Part shown: positions 59,077-64,000 of the stretch, piece after piece
Numbering within the stretch: the first letter of the stretch is position 1
Layout: every line of letters starts with the position of its first letter
Assembly (NCBI RefSeq): GCF_003569915.1
Contig: NZ_KZ984448.1
Span: 102,266-166,265, forward strand
Direction: 5' to 3'
Length of the DNA: 64,000 bases
Source: Comamonas testosteroni
Lineage (GTDB): Bacteria > Pseudomonadota > Gammaproteobacteria > Burkholderiales > Burkholderiaceae_C
Notes under the pieces: generated by a model
What the model saw: only the letters and a program-made list of their open reading frames with translations
What the model was told of the DNA's origin: nothing
Databases searched by the model: none
Translations under genes and position numbers: made by a program

Positions 59077-59494
59077 GGGCTTCTTCCTGTTTCTTGAAGT
59101 GTTTCATCACGCCTTCAAAAAGTGCGTTCGCGTCTTCCACTGGCGTGAGTGCGGGGGTTGGTAAATCCAGCGCGGCCCGTGCTGCTGACAATCGCACCTG
59201 TGCGGGGTGTTGTTCGTCCATGAGGTCGGACAAGGTATCCAGCGCCTTCAAGCGTTGCACCTTCACGGCATAGAGGGAGTCGGCTTCTATGCTGGCTGTC
59301 ACCTGCCCAAGCAAGGCACGGAAGGCCGGTAGCTGACCCCAGCGCGTGAGGGTGTGGGGCTCCATCCCCAGCGCCTTTGCAGTGGCTTTCCTGCTTGCCC
59401 CCGCTGCCAGCGCATACACGGCCTGAACCTGCTTTGCAGATAGGCCGGTAGGCTGCTTGTCGATAGCTGGTGCTTGCTCCATGGGGCTGAACAT
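59054..59494 (-). CDS. HTH protein, terminase small-subunit-like
   Basis: This 146-residue protein has an N-terminal HTH (SAKQVQAVYALAAGASRKATAKALGMEPHTLTRWGQLPAFRALL) followed by helices (LYAVKVQRLKALDTLSDLMDEQHPAQVRLSAARAALDL). The arrangement resembles small terminase or transposase-type HTH proteins of phages, a weak similarity by eye only. If real, the element could engage phage packaging. It overlaps the downstream gene. Confidence 0.6.
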   Translation of the reverse strand: MFSPMEQAPAIDKQPTGLSAKQVQAVYALAAGASRKATAKALGMEPHTLTRWGQLPAFRALLGQVTASIEADSLYAVKVQRLKALDTLSDLMDEQHPAQVRLSAARAALDLPTPALTPVEDANALFEGVMKHFKKQEEAHGIGPKH

Positions 59495-59535
59495 TCCTGA
59501 ACATTGGTGAAGGGGCGGGGGCTTGCTGGCGTTGC

Positions 59536-59549
59536 TGCAATCAATTGCA
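59536..59549 (-). repeat. Element-wide 14-bp motif, copy 3 (exact)
   Basis: TGCAATCAATTGCA on the plus strand, i.e. the reverse complement of the motif, in the spacer upstream of the 59054-59494 gene. Confidence 0.85.
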
Positions 59550-59559
59550 GGATGGCCGG

Positions 59560-60267
59560 TTAACCCTTCAAGCTGGCACCAGACACGGCACGAAACCCGG
59601 TGTTATGGGGCAGGCTGTGGCCTTCATCTTTGCGTGCTGTACCGCCCAAAATGGCAGCGGCCATGCGCCCCCCGAAATTCCGCAGCGCGTGGGCATTCCC
59701 CGTGCCGCTGTGGGCATCGGGTGCCGTGGACTTGTGGATTCGCGCAAAGGCGCTACGGCCTGCATTGAATGCTGCGGCCTTGGCTTCATCGCGTTGCTTG
59801 CCAAGGGCGGCATCAATTGCGGCCTGCAAACTGGCGTAGGTCACGGGGTTGTCACGGCTTGCCGCTGGCAACGCGCTGGCGGGCTGTTTGGGCGTGTTGA
59901 ATGCATGCCGGATAGGTTTGCCCCCGCTGGCCTGTGCGTGCGTACTCTCGGGGATCGTCCCTGCAATTGATTGCACGGACTTTGCGGGGGCAATCGTTGC
60001 TTTGGGTGGTGCGTCCCCAATGTCACGGGAAACGCTCGCCCCCAAAATCTGCGCAAAACCGGGAAGATTTGCACTTTTTTTGACGGGCGCTGGGATTTTC
60101 TCGCCCTTCAAAACGGGGCGCAGTGTGGTCAGGTCGATCATTTTATTTTCCCCTTCAGAAGATTTCTTGAGAATACGAAATGGGATGCGGTTTGCGCCAC
60201 GAGAAACAAGACTAATAAAACGAACATCAGCATTTTTCAGTTCTCTGGCAATGGTCTTTATTTTCAT
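59560..60267 (-). CDS. Unknown element protein with phage-like N-terminus
   Basis: This 235-residue protein begins MKIKTIARELKNADVRFISL, then VSRGANRIPFRILKK. The SLVxRGAN..PF pattern is reminiscent of phage prohead-protease/XkdF-type proteins. The rest is low-complexity and Ala-rich with no recognisable catalytic residues. It may be a degenerate or repurposed phage protein. It includes an exact 14-bp motif (VQSIA). Confidence 0.55.
   Translation of the reverse strand: MKIKTIARELKNADVRFISLVSRGANRIPFRILKKSSEGENKMIDLTTLRPVLKGEKIPAPVKKSANLPGFAQILGASVSRDIGDAPPKATIAPAKSVQSIAGTIPESTHAQASGGKPIRHAFNTPKQPASALPAASRDNPVTYASLQAAIDAALGKQRDEAKAAAFNAGRSAFARIHKSTAPDAHSGTGNAHALRNFGGRMAAAILGGTARKDEGHSLPHNTGFRAVSGASLKG
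59962..59975 (+). repeat. Element-wide 14-bp motif, copy 4 (exact)
   Basis: TGCAATTGATTGCA lies inside the 59560-60267 gene. Confidence 0.85.
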
Positions 60268-60319
60268 GATTCAATCCTTTAGATAATATCCATGATTGCA
60301 TTTTATATGATCCATTGAT

Positions 60320-61165
60320 TTAATTCCACCATTTGACCGCACACTCCGTTAATCGCTCTCGGTAGATTTTTCTGTAATGCTTGGATAGTTGAGAGAATGC
60401 CATTGATGAAGAATTATTTGATGCATTCTGAATGAAAGACTGCCACTGTTTTTCTTTTGACAAAGCACGGGCCTTTGACAAACTGGCAATGTGCAATGCT
60501 TGGAATGGGTCTTCAAGCTGGTCTAAGTCTCTTGTCAGAATTCCGGGATGTCTCAATCTGGCTTCTACTCTGAGTAATGAAGACTGGGGGCAGGGCTGAC
60601 CCTTTGCAATCAATTTCAGGCGTTTGTCGTATATGCAGAATTGTCGGGGGCTATCTTTGCTGCCCACGTAAATTGAACCCTTTTTAATTCCTTTTTGCCA
60701 AATATCGCCCTTTTTTGTGTGGCTTGTCCACGGTAACAAGTCTTGCTTATCCACCCCCACAAAATCACGGGCAATCTCAAGATAAGAAACCTTGCCTTCA
60801 TTCATTGCGTGATCCAGGCTGTAAACCGGATCATGATCTGCGGCAAGGATATGGAATAGGGATTGAAAATCCTTCCATACTGGAGAGTATTCAGGCCGGT
60901 TAATGTGATCCGGCCATAGCTCCCACTGCCAATAACGGTATTGAGTTTTGCTTATGCCTGTGGTGATCTGTGCAATTGATTGCGGGCCACTCTTCAGCAT
61001 CAAGCCTGACCTATACGGCTTCCTCCAATGCTTGATATTTTTGGACTCTGCTACATCCGCAATGCCGTGCAAGATGGAAAGGGCTACGCTGTACTGATCT
61101 GGGTTGAGGGGGACAGTGATTTTCATTCTGTCTATCTTTCTTCTCTGCTCTATGACTACGGTCAT
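60320..61165 (-). CDS. Replication-initiator-like protein
   Basis: This 281-residue protein resembles rolling-circle type replication initiation factors (Rep_trans-like): PVYSLDHAMNEGKVSYLEIARDF, KKGSIYVGSKDSPRQFCIYDKRLKLIAKGQ and LRVEARLRHPGI, i.e. a YVGSK..YDK..RVE core. The start MTVVIEQRRK was chosen for its AAAGGG site; an ATG 15 bases upstream is possible. The region is markedly AT-rich. Similarity is by eye; the catalytic Tyr is not identified with certainty. Confidence 0.65.
   Translation of the reverse strand: MTVVIEQRRKIDRMKITVPLNPDQYSVALSILHGIADVAESKNIKHWRKPYRSGLMLKSGPQSIAQITTGISKTQYRYWQWELWPDHINRPEYSPVWKDFQSLFHILAADHDPVYSLDHAMNEGKVSYLEIARDFVGVDKQDLLPWTSHTKKGDIWQKGIKKGSIYVGSKDSPRQFCIYDKRLKLIAKGQPCPQSSLLRVEARLRHPGILTRDLDQLEDPFQALHIASLSKARALSKEKQWQSFIQNASNNSSSMAFSQLSKHYRKIYRERLTECAVKWWN
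60605..60618 (-). repeat. Element-wide 14-bp motif, copy 5 (one mismatch)
   Basis: TGCAATCAATTTCA inside the Rep-like gene, one mismatch from the motif's reverse complement; it encodes LKLIA on the gene strand. Confidence 0.7.
60971..60984 (+). repeat. Element-wide 14-bp motif, copy 6 (one mismatch)
   Basis: TGCAATTGATTGCG inside the Rep-like gene (encodes PQSIA). Confidence 0.75.
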
Positions 61166-61374
61166 TGCTGACCCTTTCATTCATTCCATGCTCTTCTTTT
61201 TACCCCTTCTTTCTCTCTTTCATCTTCCCTAAACCCCCTTACTAGAGGACGGGGAGATTCAAGAATGGGGTATTTTTATTGCCAGTGGCTGGCTGTTATA
61301 ATGAAGGCTCATTCCTTCTCTTGCTCAGAGAATTTCTCCTGCATGCCTGCCAGTATGCGGGGGATTTTTTTTGC
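61166..61374. other. Upstream region of the Rep-like gene, purine-skewed
   Basis: This spacer of about 210 bases has a strand-biased tract at 61192-61240 (pyrimidines on plus, purines on minus) and a G/C-run segment (CCCCCTTACTAGAGGACGGGG). A plus-strand TATAAT at 61297-61302 has no -35 partner. It is the most plausible place for a replication origin if the Rep-like protein is active. Confidence 0.35.
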
Positions 61375-61629
61375 CTATGCGCTTTCTGTTTCTGCGGGGT
61401 CGGGTGCATTTTGCTGGCGCATTTCTTTATGGAAAGTGCGCAGGCAAGGGATGGCGTCCCAATCATCCGCGTCTATCGTTTCCAGATAGAAACGCTTGCT
61501 GGGTGGTATGTCGAGATCGCCATTTGACCAATCGACTACGCGAAGCCCACTATCAGCAAGCCATGCATTGCATTCACGCAATAGACTTTTGAATGGGCGT
61601 TGCCCTAGCCGGGAAGTGCTGTTAGCCAT
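61375..61629 (-). CDS. Small unknown element protein
   Basis: This is an 84-residue protein (MANSTSRLGQRPFKSLLREC, then NAWLADSGLRVVDWSNGDLDI) starting eight bases after the AlpA-like gene with an AGGGGG site, so the two are probably one operon. Family not recognised. Confidence 0.6.
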   Translation of the reverse strand: MANSTSRLGQRPFKSLLRECNAWLADSGLRVVDWSNGDLDIPPSKRFYLETIDADDWDAIPCLRTFHKEMRQQNAPDPAETESA

Positions 61630-61637
61630 TACGCCCC

Positions 61638-61979
61638 CTATTGCGAGGAAAATATGAAGGGCGCAATCTCGGTGGTGATCCAATAGGGCGCGGGGCGTTC
61701 GCCTGTGCCTATGTGGCCTGCTGGTTTTGGGATTTTCCCCAGCTTGCGTAGTTTGTAGAATTGCGCACCAGACACGCCAAACAATGACAGCATATGACCC
61801 GTGCGTAAGCGCATTGGAAGGTCAAGGCGGATGCCGTCAACAGGAAGGCGCTTCGCTTGCCCTTTTTTAGGTTTCTCTGGCGTGGGGAGTGGTGCCGCTG
61901 GGGTAGCGGCTACGCTAACCGCTGCTGCGGTTGCTTGGGGCGCGGGTGCATCGCCCTTCTTGATAATCTTCAGTGCCAT
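61638..61979 (-). CDS. AlpA-like DNA-binding protein (possible excisionase)
   Basis: This 113-residue protein has a low-complexity N-terminus (Ala/Pro-rich, KK runs) and a C-terminal MerR-type wing-HTH: MRLRTGHMLSLFGVSGAQFYKLRKLGKIPKP, then GHIGTGERPAPYWITTEIAPFI. AlpA-type proteins act as excisionases or regulators beside P4-type integrases, and the integrase follows upstream on the same strand. A GAGG site precedes the ATG. Confidence 0.75.
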   Translation of the reverse strand: MALKIIKKGDAPAPQATAAAVSVAATPAAPLPTPEKPKKGQAKRLPVDGIRLDLPMRLRTGHMLSLFGVSGAQFYKLRKLGKIPKPAGHIGTGERPAPYWITTEIAPFIFSSQ

Positions 61980-62122
61980 TTTTCTGCCTCATACAATCAA
62001 AATCTGATTGCAGGGCTTCAGGCACAAAAAAGGAGTGCGCGGAAGCCCTACAGCTTCCCTCGGCACTCCATTGACTTATGAGGTTGAGCTAATTATATCG
62101 AGTGCTCTACTGGCGTCAATAG

Positions 62123-63385
62123 TCACGCATTCACGGATTTAAGCGGGATAACATTTTCTCCCTGTGATTTTTCCAATTCCACATAATCCGCCCAATCCTG
62201 CATTAGTTTTCTGCGCTTTTCAATTTGGGTGCCGTGCATGTAGGCGGCTTCAACCTTGCTTTCCAGCGTGTGGGCAAGGGCTGTTTCCAGCAGGTCGCGG
62301 GGGTAGGCGGTTTGCTCCCCGCCCCACGTCCTGAAGGTTGACCGGAACCCATGGGGCACGGCTTCAAGCTGCATGCGGCGCATAACTGCGGTCAGGGTCA
62401 TGTCGGAAAGCACCTTGCCGCGTGGGGATGGGAAAACAAGGTTAGTGCCTGCCGTGGGCTCGATTGCTGCAATCAGTTGCAGGGCCTGCTTTGACAGCGG
62501 AACGGTGTGCGGCTTGCCTGCCTTCATGCGTTCTCCGGGGATAGTCCATAGTCCTTTCTTCAGGTCGAATTCTTCCCACGTTGCCCCGCGTACTTCCCCG
62601 CTACGGCTGGCGCATAGGATGGTGAATTCAAGGGCGCGGGCTCCCGTGCCGTCCTGCTGGCGCAGCGCCTGCATGAAGGGGTTCATTTCAGCGTAGGGGA
62701 TGGCCTTGTGGTGCTCGGATTTTTGAATCTTGTTCGGGGCCTTCAGGATGGCGTCTAGGTGGCCTTTCCAGCGTGCCGGGTTGAGGCCATCGCGGTAACC
62801 GTGAACGGATGCCCAATTCAGCACGGATTCAACCCGCCCCCGCAACCGGCTTGCCGTTTCGGTCTTTGCGTCCCATAGCGGGGCGTTGCCCTTGTCGGCT
62901 TGCGGCTGGTTCAGCACGTCAAGGACGTGAGGCAGTGCAACCGATTGCACGGACAGTTTGCCGATGATCGGGAAGGCGTAGGTTTCCAGCGTGGCAAGCC
63001 ATTGGGCTTGATGTTTCGCGTTCTTCCATTCGCCCTTGCGTTCAGCTACGTAGGTTGTAGCGCACCATGCAAAGGTCTTCATGCTGGCCTGCTGGGCAAG
63101 TAGCGCGGCCTTTGCTGCCTGCTTTTCTGCTACGGGGTCAACCCCTTTGCCGATGGCTTCCCGCGTGTCTCTGGCCTTGTTGCGGGCTTCGCTAAGGGAG
63201 ATTGAGGGGTAGCCCCCCAAACCGATTTCCCGGCGCTTGCTGCCTGTTCTGACGCGAAGAATCCACGTCTTCCCGCCTGTGCTGCTGACTTCCAGAATCA
63301 GGCCAGCTACCCCGCCCACGGCATGCGCTCCGGGGGGAAGGTTCTTCACTTCCAATGCTGACAGTTCCTTGGCTACCTTTGGCAT
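62123..63385 (-). CDS. P4-type tyrosine integrase
   Basis: This 420-residue recombinase has the N-terminal arm-binding DUF4102 domain (LILEVSSTGGKTWILRVRTGSKRREIGLGGYPSISLSEAR), a core-binding SAM-like domain and the catalytic domain: Arg in CASRSGEVRGATW, HGFR in PHGFRSTFRTWGGE, and the Tyr in KVEAAYMHGTQIEKRR. It is beside the right att site, as expected for an element using a tRNA 3' end. Start MPKVAKELSALEVKNL was chosen. Confidence 0.94.
   Translation of the reverse strand: MPKVAKELSALEVKNLPPGAHAVGGVAGLILEVSSTGGKTWILRVRTGSKRREIGLGGYPSISLSEARNKARDTREAIGKGVDPVAEKQAAKAALLAQQASMKTFAWCATTYVAERKGEWKNAKHQAQWLATLETYAFPIIGKLSVQSVALPHVLDVLNQPQADKGNAPLWDAKTETASRLRGRVESVLNWASVHGYRDGLNPARWKGHLDAILKAPNKIQKSEHHKAIPYAEMNPFMQALRQQDGTGARALEFTILCASRSGEVRGATWEEFDLKKGLWTIPGERMKAGKPHTVPLSKQALQLIAAIEPTAGTNLVFPSPRGKVLSDMTLTAVMRRMQLEAVPHGFRSTFRTWGGEQTAYPRDLLETALAHTLESKVEAAYMHGTQIEKRRKLMQDWADYVELEKSQGENVIPLKSVNA
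62468..62481 (-). repeat. Element-wide 14-bp motif, copy 7 (one mismatch)
   Basis: TGCAATCAGTTGCA inside the integrase gene; encodes LQLIA. Confidence 0.7.
62936..62949 (+). repeat. Element-wide 14-bp motif, copy 8 (two mismatches)
   Basis: TGCAACCGATTGCA inside the integrase gene; encodes VQSVA. The outer dyad TGCAA..ATTGCA is kept. Confidence 0.6.
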
Positions 63386-63454
63386 GCCTGCCCCTTCCGT
63401 GCGTTGATCTTGGCTTGCGTGTGAATCCCTGCTTGGGAGTCGCATTGCGAGTTC

Positions 63455-63468
63455 TGCAATTGATTGCA
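63455..63468 (+). repeat. Element-wide 14-bp motif, copy 9 (exact)
   Basis: TGCAATTGATTGCA lies 70 bases upstream of the integrase start, probably in its promoter region and next to the right terminal repeat. Confidence 0.85.
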
Positions 63469-63484
63469 GCGGGGTGTATGGCTA

Positions 63485-63506
63485 CCCGCCCAAACACCCG
63501 CCCAAA
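63485..63506 (+). repeat. Right copy of the terminal tandem repeat (CCCGCCCAAA x2)
   Basis: Identical over 22 bases and same orientation as 56945-56966. It lies between the integrase start and the right att site. Confidence 0.8.
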
Positions 63507-63636
63507 ATTTTACGCTAGAGGGTAGATTCTTGTAAACGATTGGAGATATGTTTTTGGTGTTTTCCCCTTGAGTGACGCTAACTTAGAGGAATACTAGGGG
63601 AGAATTGGAAAGGTTCAGAAATTCGATTCCGGCGGA

Positions 63637-63650
63637 CTCCGTTTCCGCCA
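63637..63650 (+). other. Right attachment site (attR)
   Basis: CTCCGTTTCCGCCA, identical to the tRNA-Ser 3' end. It lies within a short inverted repeat (GGCGGA 63631-63636 with TCCGCC 63644-63649). Confidence 0.82.
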
Positions 63651-63656
63651 GGATGC

Positions 63657-63682
63657 AAAAGACGCTCGCAAAAGCGTCTTTT
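63657..63682 (+). terminator. Probable original terminator of tRNA-Ser
   Basis: AAAAGACGCT (63657-63666), loop, AGCGTCTTTT (63673-63682). It sits just past attR and was probably directly after the tRNA before insertion. Confidence 0.8.
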
Positions 63683-63699
63683 CTTTGAAGATTCTTCTG

Positions 63700-64000
63700 A
63701 GAAGAAAAAATTTTCAAAGAAAAGAAGTTGATCGACAAAAGTTGTGATACACTACAAAGCTTCGCTGATCGCAGCAAGCAGATGAAATCTAAAGCGCCTT
63801 TAAGTCATTTAAAGCAAGTTTTTAGAGTTCGGTTCCTTAAAAAAATACAGCCGATAAGCGTGGGCGTTTGATAGCCAAGCAGCCAGTTCTTCGGAACAAA
63901 CTCTTCGGAGTAATCAAGCGCTCACAAAAACAGTAATGAGGAAGAATTTATTCTTCTTGATTCCGTCAAGTGAGTGAGCAGTCGAAAGACTTTAAATTCA
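63700..64000 (+). promoter_or_regulatory. Probable rRNA operon promoter and leader
   Basis: TTGATC/TCGACA-like -35 candidates (63729-63738) and TACACT/TACAAA candidates (63749-63759) are followed by an untranslated leader with two tandem UUCG hairpins (63886-63897 and 63900-63911). It ends GTCGAAAGACTTTAAATTCA at the window edge, which resembles the sequence before 16S rRNA in relatives. No protein gene is present. The 16S gene itself is outside the window. Confidence 0.45.

Larger units (their letters stand above)
56876..63650. mobile_element. Small integrated element in tRNA-Ser (probable satellite or plasmid-like island)
   Basis: The 14-bp sequence CTCCGTTTCCGCCA at the tRNA 3' end (56876-56889) is repeated at 63637-63650 and brackets a tyrosine integrase, an AlpA-like protein, a Rep-like protein, an XRE regulator and unknown genes. 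The base composition of the Rep and small-gene part is clearly more AT-rich than the flanks. A tandem CCCGCCCAAA repeat occurs near both ends and a 14-bp inverted repeat recurs throughout. No structural phage genes or transposase are seen. Confidence 0.88.

Noticed and set aside
61265..61592. Plus-strand frames over the small element genes, near a TATAAT box
   Set aside because: They are opposite to better-supported genes (61375-61629 and Rep operon), with no motifs or ribosome sites.

Overview
The window looks like a chromosome segment of a betaproteobacterium of the family Comamonadaceae, most probably Comamonas or a close relative such as Delftia. The evidence is high-GC coding, Comamonadaceae-type housekeeping proteins, many TACAAT -10-like boxes next to starts, and two dispersed repeat families that I recall from Comamonas, Acidovorax and Delftia genomes. 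No database search was possible. Names rest on recognised motifs, and placement at genus level is inference.

Layout. 1-5.2 kb: WG-repeat-like hypothetical proteins, a methyltransferase, a short-chain dehydrogenase, a 43-residue membrane peptide and an MFS transporter, all on the minus strand. 5.3-10.8 kb: parE, a lytic transglycosylase and parC. 10.9-19.3 kb: a chemotaxis receptor, pdxY, a RidA protein, comEC, and a circularly permuted ATP-grasp/alpha-E gene pair. 19.3-22.5 kb: bacterioferritin and the peroxide-defence genes ahpC and ahpF. 22.5-29.3 kb: a Fur-box-preceded haem uptake operon (TonB receptor, small unknown protein, hmuS, hmuT, hmuU, hmuV) with start/stop overlaps at every junction after the receptor. 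29.3-37.5 kb: a DUF2798 protein divergent from a LysR regulator, the PEP synthase regulator divergent from ppsA, and a two-subunit sodium:solute symporter. 37.5-46 kb: FKBP, an HxlR-type regulator, panE, a Bug-family binding protein, rpoD, dnaG and, upstream of dnaG, a structured RNA candidate ending in a strong terminator. 46-56.7 kb: an acyl-CoA synthetase, lpxH, two cyclophilins, a TPR protein, cysS, a HhH-GPD glycosylase, accA, tilS and lysC.

56.8-63.65 kb is a compact integrated element in the 3' end of a tRNA-Ser(GCU) gene. A 14-bp att repeat bounds it. It carries a P4-type tyrosine integrase, an AlpA-like DNA-binding protein, a Rep-like initiator, an XRE regulator with a palindromic operator, and several unknown proteins, two of them vaguely phage-like. 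The most striking signal in the window is here: a 14-bp inverted repeat, TGCAATTGATTGCA, occurs nine times (four exact, five with one or two mismatches) over the 6.8 kb. It lies in intergenic DNA and, repeatedly, in the same codon phase inside unrelated genes. A tandem CCCGCCCAAA repeat also sits near both ends. This looks like a small satellite-type element with its own element-wide DNA recognition site.

The last 350 bases, after the att site, hold the displaced terminator of the tRNA gene and what is probably the promoter and leader of an rRNA operon whose 16S gene would start just beyond the window.
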